This document shows, in pieces, positions 43,484 to 52,540 of a DNA stretch of 58,008 nucleotides. Source of the stretch: Dehalococcoidales bacterium (GTDB lineage Bacteria; Chloroflexota; Dehalococcoidia; Dehalococcoidales; Fen-1064); contig JADHXC010000010.1 of the NCBI GenBank assembly GCA_016783135.1, positions 1 through 58,008 on the forward strand, read 5' to 3'. The notes below the pieces were generated by a model. It ran no database searches, had not been told where the DNA came from, and was given only the letters and a program-made list of their open reading frames with translations. How positions within the stretch are numbered: the first letter of the stretch is position 1; each line of letters opens with the position of its first letter. The position numbers were made by a program, and so were the translations under genes.

Positions 43484-44236
43484 ATGGAAGCAGAAACCAG
43501 AGACAGGTTCGTGCACCTCTGGAAGAAGTACTTCGGTGACGCGGAACTCCCCATTACCTTCTTCTATACCGACGAGGCGGGACATGCCGGACCGGTTGAG
43601 CCAGATTCCGTGTCAAGATGCGTCATCGGGGCGCTGGCAGACGTCCGAGAAGGGACTCCCCTGCATTTCGACGTCGACTCTATCGGCTGCCCCGGTGGAA
43701 AGAGGTACCTTGGCTATGCCGAAGGCATCATGCCCGGGTTCGAGTACTTCCTGTCCTACGGGATTCCCGGCAGGTTGGAAGGCGAGCGTTACTGCAAGTC
43801 CCCCGAGCTCGTCAGGGAAATCATGAAGGACTCTCCCACCTTCAAGGCACCCGGCCGCTTCATCGTCTTCAAGCGATGGGACAAACTCGAAGATGCGGAT
43901 AATCCCGAGGTCGTCATCTTCTTCGCCGAACCCGATGTCCTCGCCGGACTCTTCACCCTGGCACGTTTCGATGAAGCCGACCGGAATGCGGTATCCGCGC
44001 CATTCGGTTCCGGCTGTTCCACCATCGTTCAGTACCCTCACCTGGAAAGGGAGTCCGAGCATCCAAGGGCGACCATCGGGATGTTCGACCCATCAGCACG
44101 CCCCTTCGTTCCCGGGAATGTAATCAGTTTCTCGGTACCCATGAGCAAGTTCACCGCCATGATTGACAACATGGAGGAGAGCTTTCTTATCACGGACACG
44201 TGGGGCAGGATACAGAAACGGATGGTGAACCGGTAG
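43484..44236 (+). CDS. DUF169 family protein
   Basis: 250 aa, soluble. The pattern PITFFYTDEA, SRCVIGALADVREG, IGCPGGKRYLGYAEG and FEYFLSYGIPGRLEGERYCKSPE matches DUF169, a family of unknown function with conserved Cys and GC-GG segments. It follows tyrS closely, probably by chance. AAGGAG lies before the ATG at 43484. Confidence 0.85.
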   Translation: MEAETRDRFVHLWKKYFGDAELPITFFYTDEAGHAGPVEPDSVSRCVIGALADVREGTPLHFDVDSIGCPGGKRYLGYAEGIMPGFEYFLSYGIPGRLEGERYCKSPELVREIMKDSPTFKAPGRFIVFKRWDKLEDADNPEVVIFFAEPDVLAGLFTLARFDEADRNAVSAPFGSGCSTIVQYPHLERESEHPRATIGMFDPSARPFVPGNVISFSVPMSKFTAMIDNMEESFLITDTWGRIQKRMVNR

Positions 44237-44332
44237 TTGCCAGTCAACCAGCACAATATAACACCGGACGGCCTGCTGAACAGAGGCTGGCTTCTCAGAG
44301 GTTTCCCCAAACCAGTTTAATTATCCCAAAAC

Positions 44333-44902
44333 CTAGATTCCGGCAATCCGGCAGAGGCGCTCTTTAACGAGAGCGAAATTCTCGCTGTAACCGGCCCCGA
44401 TATTCTTCAACTCTTGCCGCCAATCATCGTCCTCAGCCACGTTCGGCCAGACCGCTGAGCCAGATATTCCCATTCTGACCAGTTTCTGTCTCGCCATTTC
44501 CGTATATTCAGCCCGCCGCTGTTCCGCTTCCCGGATAAAGTCCCCGGCAATTGTCTCAACTTCCTGCCGTATTTCGGTAAGCCCCGCTTTGTCCATCACC
44601 GCTGCCAGACCGTCAATCGCCTTCGTGCTTCCAGCCCCATCCCAGATGACTACCGCGTCACAAAGCGCCGAGATAAGACCTTTCCTGACCGCAATCCTGT
44701 TTTCACCCTGGTAGTGCTCCAGTTCACTCTCCAGGTCTCTACTTCTAATCGTGCCTTTGAGGTACTTCTGAGCGATAGCCATCCCGCGGGGAGCGTGCTC
44801 CTTCTCCCTTTGCTCGGTCTGTTCCTCCGGTGTCATTCCCGGCATCCCGGCCAGTCTCTCCATTGCCAGCTCACGCGCGCTCTTTATCCTGTCGTCTGCC
44901 AT
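44333..44902 (-). CDS. helical protein of unknown function
   Basis: 189 aa, highly charged and predicted mostly alpha-helical, with no membrane segment. I do not recognise the family. It begins MADDRIKSARELAMERLAG and has a glutamate/lysine-rich helix around 120-145. AGGAGAG precedes the ATG, and it starts 9 bases after the stop of the MBL gene, so the two share a transcript. Confidence 0.8.
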   Translation of the reverse strand: MADDRIKSARELAMERLAGMPGMTPEEQTEQREKEHAPRGMAIAQKYLKGTIRSRDLESELEHYQGENRIAVRKGLISALCDAVVIWDGAGSTKAIDGLAAVMDKAGLTEIRQEVETIAGDFIREAEQRRAEYTEMARQKLVRMGISGSAVWPNVAEDDDWRQELKNIGAGYSENFALVKERLCRIAGI

Positions 44903-44911
44903 CTGGCTCTC

Positions 44912-45586
44912 CTAGAAAAGGATATTGGCCTTGATAAAAGCGAAGTTTTTCTCGATTGTTTCTTTGCCCTCAATCACGCCGGGATGACCGTGCGGGTGCC
45001 CGCAGAGCAGGTACTCCACATCCAGTTTGGATAACCTATCTATGCTCTGCTTGAGAGCCGCCGCACTCCCTCCGGGCAGGTCTACCCGTCCGGTGCTCAG
45101 GAAAAATATGACATCCCCCACGATGAGTACCTCCCGTTCAGGCCAGTAAAGCGTAATATGACCGGGAGAATGACCGGGCGAAAGGAAAACATCCAGCTTC
45201 AATTGACCGTCCGGCCCGAGCAACAATTCCCCTTCTTCAAGAAAGACATCCACCACCCCGCCAAGTCGGCTGTACAGTCTGCTCTCCGCTTCACTCGCGG
45301 CAACCAGTGCGCCGTACTCCTTCCTGATTATACCGGCGGCTTCGCAGTGGTCACCATGAGAGTGAGTCAGAATCACCAGCCCAACAGCCGAGGCATCAAG
45401 TCCGTCATTCTCCATCTCCTGCACCAGCCTGCGCCAGCCGGGTTGACGGTATGCCGGTGTTACCACATGGCCGGGGTCGATGAGCACATGCTTACCACCC
45501 TCCAGGACATTGGCAAAGAGGTAGCTATTGCAGTTATTGTCCTCGCCCTGCCAGACATAGGCATAGAGGTTATCGACCAGTTTCAT
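44912..45586 (-). CDS. MBL-fold metallo-hydrolase
   Basis: 224 aa. The zinc motif THSHGDH gives His75, His77, Asp79 and His80. Later ligands are His in SPGHSPGH, Asp in VGDVIF, and His in CGHPHGHPG, so a two-metal site is complete. Such proteins are cytoplasmic thioester or phosphodiester hydrolases (glyoxalase II-like). It starts 55 bases after the double-ACT gene. Confidence 0.92.
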   Translation of the reverse strand: MKLVDNLYAYVWQGEDNNCNSYLFANVLEGGKHVLIDPGHVVTPAYRQPGWRRLVQEMENDGLDASAVGLVILTHSHGDHCEAAGIIRKEYGALVAASEAESRLYSRLGGVVDVFLEEGELLLGPDGQLKLDVFLSPGHSPGHITLYWPEREVLIVGDVIFFLSTGRVDLPGGSAAALKQSIDRLSKLDVEYLLCGHPHGHPGVIEGKETIEKNFAFIKANILF

Positions 45587-45641
45587 TTTTTGAATAGCTG
45601 TCCGGTTAAAATCCTGTTGAACGTGTTACCAATGGCAACAA

Positions 45642-46073
45642 CTACAGCGCGTATATTTCTTCGCCAAAGGTGTGGACCCAGTTCTTCTTCAGCACCTTGA
45701 CCGCTTCTTCGGTCTTGTCCACACCAAGGATGACTACCGGCTGCCCGCTTTCTCCCCGACCGAGGTACGGATAAAAGTAGAGCACGTTTATGCTGCTGTC
45801 CTTGAGGGGCTTGAGTACGGCTTGAAGACCGCCGGGATGGTCCGGTACCTCCACCGCTATCACATCGGTCTCTCTTATCGGATAGCCGTGACTCCTGAGG
45901 ACATTAGCTGTCTTCTCCGGGTTATCGGTAACAAACCTTACGGTACTGATGTCCGAAGTATCGGCAACCGAGATAGCCCTGATGTTTATCCCTTCGACTC
46001 CCAGGCGCTCACTGACCGCCAGGAACATTCCGGGGATATTCTCCAGGCTGACCGAAATCTGTTTTACGTTCAT
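45642..46073 (-). CDS. double ACT-domain regulatory protein
   Basis: 143 aa holding two ACT domains, about 1-70 and 71-143: QISVSLENIPGMFLAVSERL and VIAVEVPDHPGGLQAVLKPL. The ligand (often an amino acid) is unknown. Such small proteins act as allosteric subunits or regulators. GGGAGCG stands before the ATG. It is 80 bases from the MITE-like element that borders the second KorDABC cassette. Confidence 0.9.
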   Translation of the reverse strand: MNVKQISVSLENIPGMFLAVSERLGVEGINIRAISVADTSDISTVRFVTDNPEKTANVLRSHGYPIRETDVIAVEVPDHPGGLQAVLKPLKDSSINVLYFYPYLGRGESGQPVVILGVDKTEEAVKVLKKNWVHTFGEEIYAL

Positions 46074-46153
46074 GGCTCGCTCCCAATACAGAATGTCATA
46101 CGGTTCCGCTACGCTATGATGCTATCTTCCCCGGACTGCTTTCAACCGGAACC

Positions 46154-46338
46154 TAGCAGGCTGCTGAAAAATCTTTTCGACCATCCCCCTGACCCCCTTC
46201 CTGGCCAGGAAGGGGGAAGATTATGCCTGGGGATACCCCCAGGTCTGGGGGGCACCCCCAGACCCTACCAAAGGGGGCTTCGGCCCCTCTCGGAAGAGGG
46301 GTGCCCCCTCTGGACTCCCCTTTTTCACCACCGGGTTA
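46154..46338. mobile_element. MITE-like element copy D
   Basis: 185 bases, from TAGCAGGCTGCTGAAAAATC at the left end to a degenerate right end CCTTTTTCACCACCGGGTTA. Internal CCTTCCTGGCCAGGAAGG palindrome. The right end supplies the TAA stop of the gamma-subunit gene (46336-46338), so the element inserted at the very 3' end of that gene or reshaped it. Confidence 0.65.
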
Positions 46339-46866
46339 GACCATCTCGTATCCGACGGTCAGGGCTTTTCTATTTATGTCAAACAGTTTCTGCTTGTTTT
46401 TCAGGGCAGTCTTCAGCCCCTTGACAATGCTGTCCATAGAGACAAGGTTGCTTTTCTTCGTAAAAGCTCCCAGCATTACCATGTTGGCCGACCTTGCGCT
46501 GCCAAGCTCTTCGGCGACAGCGTTGGCGGGGATACTGACCACCTCAATGTCGCCCCGCGAAACCTCAATATCTATCAGCGAGGAATTAAGGAACAGGATA
46601 CCGCCTGATTCTACCTGGTTCTGAAACCTGACCAGGGAAGGTTGATTCATGACGACAACGAAATCCGGAGAGGAAGCGATGGGCGATGCAATGTCCTCAT
46701 CCGAAATAGCTACGGTGCAATTGGCAGTACCGCCCCGGACCTCGGCCCCATATGAGGGCCAATAGGTTACAGCCTTGCCATCAAGCATCGCCGCCTGGGC
46801 CAGATTCAGGCCCATGGACAGCACACCCTGCCCACCGAAACCGGCAAATATCGTCTTAAGCAGCAT
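46336..46866 (-). CDS. korC: 2-oxoacid:acceptor oxidoreductase, gamma subunit, set 2
   Basis: 176 aa. Same core as set 1: TIFAGFGGQGVLSMGLNLAQ, WPSYGAEVRGGTANCTV and SANMVMLGAF. The C-terminus ends at a TAA contributed by the MITE-like element. Overlaps the beta gene by 11 bases. Confidence 0.92.
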   Translation of the reverse strand: MLLKTIFAGFGGQGVLSMGLNLAQAAMLDGKAVTYWPSYGAEVRGGTANCTVAISDEDIASPIASSPDFVVVMNQPSLVRFQNQVESGGILFLNSSLIDIEVSRGDIEVVSIPANAVAEELGSARSANMVMLGAFTKKSNLVSMDSIVKGLKTALKNKQKLFDINRKALTVGYEMV

Positions 46867-47611
46867 CTTTCCCCCCGGTTACGTCCTTGATAACTCCCAG
46901 AGGAAACTCCCTAGTCATCACTTCACCCGCCCACTGCCACGACTCCAGTGAAGTCATTTTCCAGTTGGTGGGGCAGGGAGACAGTATCTCGACCAGGGCA
47001 AAACCCAGGCCATCGAGCTGTGTCTGGAATGCCTTCCGTATGGCCTTTTTCGTCTTTCTGATGTTAGCCGGTGAATTGACGGCAACCCTCTCTACATATG
47101 CCGCGCCCTTTACCATGGCCACAATCTCGCTCATCTTGATAGGATACCCTTCTATCTCCACGTCTCGTCCGTAAGGGGTGGTGGTCGTGGTCTGGTGCTC
47201 GATGGTGGTCGGGGCCATCTGACCGCCCGTCATGCCGTAGACAGCGTTGTTGACAAAGATAGCGGTTATCTTCTCTCCCCGATTGGCGGCATGTATTGTC
47301 TCGGCAGTGCCGATAGCGGCCAGGTCGCCATCGCCTTGATAGGTAAACACTACCGCTTCAGGATAGGCCCTTTTCAGACCGGTGGCGACAGCAGCACCCC
47401 TGCCGTGGGCAGACTCCGCCATGTCCACGTCAAGGTAGTTGTAGGCAAAGACGCTGCACCCCGGAGGTGGTATACCGATTGCCCTCTCACCGAGTTTCAT
47501 TTCATCGATTACCTCGGCAATCAGGCGGTGAATAATGGAATGACCGCACCCCGGACAGTAGTGGAACACGGCTTTCTTCAGCAATCTGGGTCGGGCGTAT
47601 ACCTTCTTCAT
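46856..47611 (-). CDS. korB: 2-oxoacid:acceptor oxidoreductase, beta subunit, set 2
   Basis: 251 aa. CPGCGHS near 19, thiamine-pyrophosphate motif GDGDLAAIG (93 onward) and NNAVYGMTGGQMAPTT (121 onward). The GMTGGQ(M) form is closer to 2-oxoglutarate/2-oxoisovalerate enzymes than the GTTGGQL of set 1. It starts 4 bases after the alpha stop. Confidence 0.93.
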   Translation of the reverse strand: MKKVYARPRLLKKAVFHYCPGCGHSIIHRLIAEVIDEMKLGERAIGIPPPGCSVFAYNYLDVDMAESAHGRGAAVATGLKRAYPEAVVFTYQGDGDLAAIGTAETIHAANRGEKITAIFVNNAVYGMTGGQMAPTTIEHQTTTTTPYGRDVEIEGYPIKMSEIVAMVKGAAYVERVAVNSPANIRKTKKAIRKAFQTQLDGLGFALVEILSPCPTNWKMTSLESWQWAGEVMTREFPLGVIKDVTGGKDAA

Positions 47612-47615
47612 CTCC

Positions 47616-48683
47616 CTATTTCAGCCCCTTCTGGTAATAGAGACGCGTGACCACTCGAGCAACCTCGCTCGGGGTAGGGATAACGCCTCCCGGTCTCCCG
47701 TAGAAGGAGACCTCCGCCTCTCCCGCAACAGACAACTGGACGTCTTCCAGCATCTGGCCCATGTTCATTTCAAAAACCAAGAACTGCTTTGTCCGGCTTG
47801 TCAGTTCCTTTACCTCCTCGGTGGGAAACGGCCATAGCGTTATCGGTCTGAGCATACCCACCTTCAGACCCATGTCCCGCACGGTCTTGATTGCCCCTCT
47901 GGCAATCCGGGCCGCTATCCCGAAGGCAACCACAATCAGTTCGGCGTCGTCCACGAGAAAGGTATCAAAACTGGTCTCTTCCTTCTTTATCAGGCCGTAT
48001 CTCCTGTAAAGGCTCCAGTTGATACGCTCCAGGTCCGCCGGATTCGAGGTGAAGGTCTTGATTATCTTACTCGGTCTCCCCTTTGCCCCCCGCATGGCAT
48101 CGCTCCTCACTGACAACTCTTTGGGGGCTTCGTACTTGAACTCTATCGGTTCCATCATCTGTCCCAGCATGCCGTCGCCGAGGACAACCACCGGTATCCG
48201 GTACCTTTCGGCAAGGTCGAAAGCACGGTGAGTAAGGTCGGCCAGTTCCTGCACCGAAGACGGCGCCAGGACTATGGTACGGTAGTCGCCGTGACCGCCG
48301 CCGCGTGTAGCCTGGAAGTAGTCCGACTGGGAAGCAGAGATACTCCCCAGGCCGGGCCCGCCCCGCGACATATTAACGATTACCGCAGGAAGTTCGCAGG
48401 CCGCCAGGTAGGAGATACCTTCCTGCTTCAGGCTGATTCCGGGGCTGGAAGAGGAGGTCATCGCCCGGACACCAGCGACACTCGCCCCGAACACCATGTT
48501 TATCGCTGCAATCTCGCTCTCCGCCTGGACAAAAGCGCATCCTTTTCTTCTGCTCAGGTTTACTGCCATGTACTCGGTCAGCTCATTCTGCGGCGTAATC
48601 GGGTAGCCAAAATAGCACTGGCAACCCGCCCGAATCGCCGCCTCTCCGATAGCGCTGTTCCCATTCATCAGAATCTTAGCCAC
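47616..48683 (-). CDS. korA: 2-oxoacid:acceptor oxidoreductase, alpha subunit, set 2
   Basis: 355 aa. GCQCYFGYPITPQNELTEYM, SEIAAINMVFGASVAGVRAM and SSSPGISLKQEGISYLA. It shares the overall layout of set 1 but with clearly different loops. Its start overlaps the delta gene by 8 bases. Confidence 0.93.
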   Translation of the reverse strand: MAKILMNGNSAIGEAAIRAGCQCYFGYPITPQNELTEYMAVNLSRRKGCAFVQAESEIAAINMVFGASVAGVRAMTSSSSPGISLKQEGISYLAACELPAVIVNMSRGGPGLGSISASQSDYFQATRGGGHGDYRTIVLAPSSVQELADLTHRAFDLAERYRIPVVVLGDGMLGQMMEPIEFKYEAPKELSVRSDAMRGAKGRPSKIIKTFTSNPADLERINWSLYRRYGLIKKEETSFDTFLVDDAELIVVAFGIAARIARGAIKTVRDMGLKVGMLRPITLWPFPTEEVKELTSRTKQFLVFEMNMGQMLEDVQLSVAGEAEVSFYGRPGGVIPTPSEVARVVTRLYYQKGLK

Positions 48684-48885
48684 GGTACACCTCTATGGCC
48701 ACTTCCGGACACACCAGCGCACAGACAGCACATCCTGTACATTCGCCATTATCATTAAAGGCTGCCGGCAGATACCCGCTGGCATTCAGCTTATCGGAGA
48801 CACAGATTATGTCTTTAGGGCAAAAGAATATGCAGAGCTCACAGCCCTTACATAGCTCCTGCTGAATCTCTATGCATCCCTTCAT
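48676..48885 (-). CDS. korD: 2-oxoacid:acceptor oxidoreductase, delta (ferredoxin) subunit, set 2
   Basis: 69 aa with two 4Fe-4S motifs, CKGCELCIFFCP and CTGCAVCALVCP. It is the first gene of the minus-strand D-A-B-C operon. A TATAAT -10 box lies at 48962-48967. Confidence 0.92.
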   Translation of the reverse strand: MKGCIEIQQELCKGCELCIFFCPKDIICVSDKLNASGYLPAAFNDNGECTGCAVCALVCPEVAIEVYRG

Positions 48886-48961
48886 GCCAGCCTCTGCACC
48901 TGTGAATCAGTCAGCCCGCCACCAACCGATGTCAGCAGCACGCTGCAACTCTCCCGATGTG

Positions 48962-48967
48962 ATTATA
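48962..48967 (-). promoter_or_regulatory. -10 box of second KorDABC operon
   Basis: A perfect TATAAT on the minus strand, about 77 bases before the ATG at 48885. The best -35 candidate (TTGGTC) is 19 bases away and weak. Confidence 0.4.
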
Positions 48968-49117
48968 CAGGATTTCCCACCACTATGACCAATGGGGACT
49001 TACGAATGCCTGGATAGGACGCCTGCATTCAACCTGCCGCCTTGCCCCTACCACACCTATACGGGTAGACTATGGGTATCGAACACGGGAAGTTGCGAAC
49101 TGTGAGTAAGAAGCGAT

Positions 49118-50404
49118 ATGGATGAATACCCAGGCAGTGGGGTGGGGCTGGGTTCTGCCGGAGGTGGCTGGCGGAACACCCTGCGTAACCTGAAGACTTT
49201 CTCCTCCCTGAAGAACCGGGTCTATCGCCTCTATTTCGGTGCCATGGTATTCCAGATGGCGGCCATGAACATGCAGATGTTTGCCCGCTCGCTGCTTGTG
49301 TACCGCCTGACCGGGTCCGCAGCTATTCTGGGCAGCACGGCAGTGGCCAACGCCGTGCCCATGCTTCTGCTATCTCTCTATGGCGGGGTCATTGCCGACC
49401 GGGTACAGAAAAAGTACGTTGTTCTCATTGGCCACGCAGCCTCGGCGGTGGCATCCCTGGGCGTCGCACTCGCCCTGACCACAGGTTACCTGAGTGTCGA
49501 GCACGAGGGCTCGTGGTGGATTCTGATTGTGGCCTCCGCATTTCAGGGGGCCATCATGGGCCTGACAATGCCCTCCCGAGAGGCCATTATCCGTGAGATT
49601 GTCACCTCGGAGCAGCTTCTCAATGCCATCTCCCTGAGTACTATGGGGATGAATGCCCTCCGGCTGTTCGCCCCGGCGCTGACCGGCATTCTCATCGGTG
49701 CCTTCGACTTCAAGGCCGTATACTACACCATGACCGGACTGTACCTTGGGGCTGTGTTCTTCATGGCCCTTTTACCACAGACGAGTAAGATAGTCACCGG
49801 TGGTCTCAGCCCCCTGGAAGGGATAAAGGCGGGATTCCAGTACCTCAGGCGTGAGACCACTGTCCTCTTTGTCCTGGCCTTCGTCCTCCTGTCAATCGTG
49901 CTCTCACAACCCTATGCCCTGCTGATGCCCATCTTCTGTGACGATATTCTGAAGTGCGGTGAGGAGGGTATGGGTTTCCTGTTGAGCGTATCCGGTATTG
50001 GTGCGGTTGTCGGGTCACTCACCCTGGCCTCGTTGCCCAACAAGAAACGAGGTCTGATGATGCTGGGCAGCAGCCTCCTTCTGAGCCTGGCTCTGACAGC
50101 CTTCTCCTTCTCCACTACGTGGAACGCTTCCCTTGCCTTGATTGTCTTCGTGGGGCTGGGACAGTCGGGACAGATGACACTGGCGGGCACGCTAATCCAG
50201 TACTACGTGGACCCGGCATACCTGGGCCGGGTTATGAGCATCCTCATGATGCAGTTCGGCTTCATTAGCTTTAGCACCTTCGCTGCGGGGCTGCTCGCCG
50301 AGGCCGTCGGGGTCCAGTGGGCGGTCGGTGGATTTGCCATGGGCCTTATCCTGCTGTCTGTCCTGGTGTTTGCCTTCGTTCCCCGACTACGAAACCTGGA
50401 CTAG
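49118..50404 (+). CDS. MFS_3-type transporter
   Basis: 428 aa with about twelve hydrophobic segments. NRVYRLYFGAMVFQMAAMNM and the loop SLYGGVIADRVQKKYVVLIG, followed by MPSREAIIREIV and LFAPALTGILIGAF, match the transmembrane-secretion-effector/enterobactin-exporter group (MFS_3). It probably exports a small metabolite or drug (inference). No strong ribosome site stands before ATG 49118; an inner start near 49190 cannot be excluded. Confidence 0.9.
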   Translation: MDEYPGSGVGLGSAGGGWRNTLRNLKTFSSLKNRVYRLYFGAMVFQMAAMNMQMFARSLLVYRLTGSAAILGSTAVANAVPMLLLSLYGGVIADRVQKKYVVLIGHAASAVASLGVALALTTGYLSVEHEGSWWILIVASAFQGAIMGLTMPSREAIIREIVTSEQLLNAISLSTMGMNALRLFAPALTGILIGAFDFKAVYYTMTGLYLGAVFFMALLPQTSKIVTGGLSPLEGIKAGFQYLRRETTVLFVLAFVLLSIVLSQPYALLMPIFCDDILKCGEEGMGFLLSVSGIGAVVGSLTLASLPNKKRGLMMLGSSLLLSLALTAFSFSTTWNASLALIVFVGLGQSGQMTLAGTLIQYYVDPAYLGRVMSILMMQFGFISFSTFAAGLLAEAVGVQWAVGGFAMGLILLSVLVFAFVPRLRNLD

Positions 50405-50476
50405 CCGCATCACGGATAGAATCCGTCCGGTTATATTTCCACCAGGAGAGTGTTTACATCTCAGAGAGGGCGGGAC

Positions 50477-51808
50477 TCATGATGGTTCCGGGCTGGTTTG
50501 CGGTGGTTTTGCCAGCAGAATAAGGATAACCGACGGTAACGTAATCAGTGAAAATAATTGCCACGCCTGTCTGTAGCTGCCGGTAACGTCGAACATCCAG
50601 CCGGCAAGGACCGGACTGAACAGGCCACCAATCATACTGACACTTGCCATCAAGCCCATTATGGTCCCGAATGACCGTGTACCAAAGTAGTCCGCCTGCA
50701 TCGCCGGTCTCAGAGGGATGGGACCGCCGTACCCGGGCGCATAAGTCAGGAGGAACAGTACGATGAGCCACACCTTGTCCGCACTGATGAGGGAAAATAT
50801 GAATAGCCCGATGGTCTGGAGAGTGAGGGCTGTAGCGACAAGGTACCTCTTGTTGGTGAAATCGCCCAGAAAGCCAAAACCCAGTCTGCCAATGACGCTG
50901 CATAAGGTCATACCGGTCACTGCCGTAGCGGCTATCGTTGTAGAGACCTCCACACTCTCCAGGTACGGCACAATATGTACCATCACCGCGCTTGTACCGA
51001 TATGCTGAAAAAGAAATGCCAGCGAAAGCAACCAGAAAGCCTTTGTCCGAATGGCTTCTTTTACCGTGTACCCGGATGATTCAGGAACAGGTCCCAAAGT
51101 CGGCTGTTTGTCCGAGAATCCTTTTAGTTCATTTGTCTCCCCGGTAGTCTTTCCATCTGGAAGGTATCCATAGTCCTCGGGCTGGCGTCTCATAACTGAA
51201 CTGAGAATGATGCCGACAACGCCCAGTAAAACTGCCAGCCAGACCAGTGTCTCCCTCCATCCGAATTTCTCAATAGAAAGGGCAATCAAGGGTACCAGGG
51301 TACCGCTGGCACCAAAGCCCAGGTATATCATGGTCAGTGCCCGGCTTCTCTTTTCCCGGAACCAGCGGGCTACAGCAGTGTTCATCACAATGAATGAGCC
51401 AAAGCTGAAACCCATTGCCATAATCATAAATGCTCCGTAGAACATCCAGAGGGAGTTTATCTGGCTCATGAGAAAGAACCCAAGACCGATGATAACCCAG
51501 CCGGCATACATCAGTTTCCTCGGGCTTACCCGGTCAACAAGGAAACCGGCCAGCGGACCCAGGATACCGGATTCCAGTCTCTGGAAAACGAATGCGACAG
51601 ATGTAGCCGCAGCACTCCAGCCAAATGTATCCCGTATCGGGTTAAAGAAGGTAGTGAAACCGTAGATAAATGAACCGCCCGCCAGGAAATTCAGGGCGGC
51701 AGAGGATAGTACTATCCACCAGCCGTAGAATATCTTCTTCCGTGGTGGAAGCTTTAGCAGCCCGAGTCTTCGCAACTCGAGTCTTCTCAGCCTGAGTCTT
51801 CTCAGCAT
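50477..51808 (-). CDS. OFA-type MFS transporter with N-terminal LRRL repeats
   Basis: 443 aa. KIFYGWWIVLSSAALNFL and GPLAGFLVDRVSPRKLMYAG mark the same OFA/monocarboxylate class as the protein at 16942. The N-terminus, in front of the first membrane segment, holds three pentapeptides LRRLR, LRRLE, LRRLG, encoded by a 15-bp direct repeat. Probably carries an organic acid (inference). The LRRL repeats could also mean the true start lies later; ATG 51808 is the first in-frame start. Confidence 0.9.
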   Translation of the reverse strand: MLRRLRLRRLELRRLGLLKLPPRKKIFYGWWIVLSSAALNFLAGGSFIYGFTTFFNPIRDTFGWSAAATSVAFVFQRLESGILGPLAGFLVDRVSPRKLMYAGWVIIGLGFFLMSQINSLWMFYGAFMIMAMGFSFGSFIVMNTAVARWFREKRSRALTMIYLGFGASGTLVPLIALSIEKFGWRETLVWLAVLLGVVGIILSSVMRRQPEDYGYLPDGKTTGETNELKGFSDKQPTLGPVPESSGYTVKEAIRTKAFWLLSLAFLFQHIGTSAVMVHIVPYLESVEVSTTIAATAVTGMTLCSVIGRLGFGFLGDFTNKRYLVATALTLQTIGLFIFSLISADKVWLIVLFLLTYAPGYGGPIPLRPAMQADYFGTRSFGTIMGLMASVSMIGGLFSPVLAGWMFDVTGSYRQAWQLFSLITLPSVILILLAKPPQTSPEPS

Positions 51809-51903
51809 AGCCCTATATGACGGTCCCGACTTTCCGCACTATCAGGCAAAGGTAGCATATTCCCGGGCATGTGGAGTCTGTGGTGCAACCATTGATTACG
51901 GTA

Positions 51904-52479
51904 CTACGGGGTGGGAGTAGTATCCGGTGAAGTCAGCATTTCGACCATACGCGCACCCAGAGCACGTGCTTCTTCCAGCAGTGGTGTGTTGCTCTTGACG
52001 TCACCGGGCTTGCTGGCGTAGCCACTCACAGAGACTACCTTCTCTTCAGGCAAGCTGGTCACCATCCTGGCGAAACGCCTCAGGTCCCGGTCGGTCCGCT
52101 CAAGTCCGGCACCGCCGGCAACGGCAATCGTACCGGCACACCGAGACTTAAGGAGAATTCCGTGGGTGTACAGGAAGTAGTGCCGGTCAATGAAGGCCTT
52201 CATCTGGGCGGTAATAGTATAGTAATAGACCGGGCTGCCGAGAATGATACCGTCGGCCTCACGAAATTTTTCCAGAATCCAGGGGGCGTCATCCCTCTGC
52301 AGGCACTCTGGAAACGATGGGCAGTCCTGATGCCCGAGACACGGACCCACCCGGTGTTCACCAAGCATAATCTTCTCGGTCTCCATGCCCTGTCTGGCTG
52401 CTTCCTGCAGTGCCTCGTCGACAAGGCAGCTTGTGTTTCCGTTGGACCTCGGGCTACCGACAATGGCTGTTATTTTCAT
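51904..52479 (-). CDS. NAD(P)H-dependent FMN reductase / flavodoxin-fold protein
   Basis: 191 aa. Phosphate loop GSPRSNGNTS (8-17), then CLGHQDCPSFPECLQRDD with three cysteines in the place where iron-sulfur flavoproteins carry clusters, and GSPVYYYTITAQMKAFIDR. It reduces FMN or a small acceptor with NAD(P)H. GAGAGGG precedes the ATG. Confidence 0.92.
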   Translation of the reverse strand: MKITAIVGSPRSNGNTSCLVDEALQEAARQGMETEKIMLGEHRVGPCLGHQDCPSFPECLQRDDAPWILEKFREADGIILGSPVYYYTITAQMKAFIDRHYFLYTHGILLKSRCAGTIAVAGGAGLERTDRDLRRFARMVTSLPEEKVVSVSGYASKPGDVKSNTPLLEEARALGARMVEMLTSPDTTPTP

Positions 52480-52540
52480 TATCCCTCTCTATATTATCAA
52501 CAGAATCAAAGCATCCCGATTCGGCAACAGCGGAGCCTTC

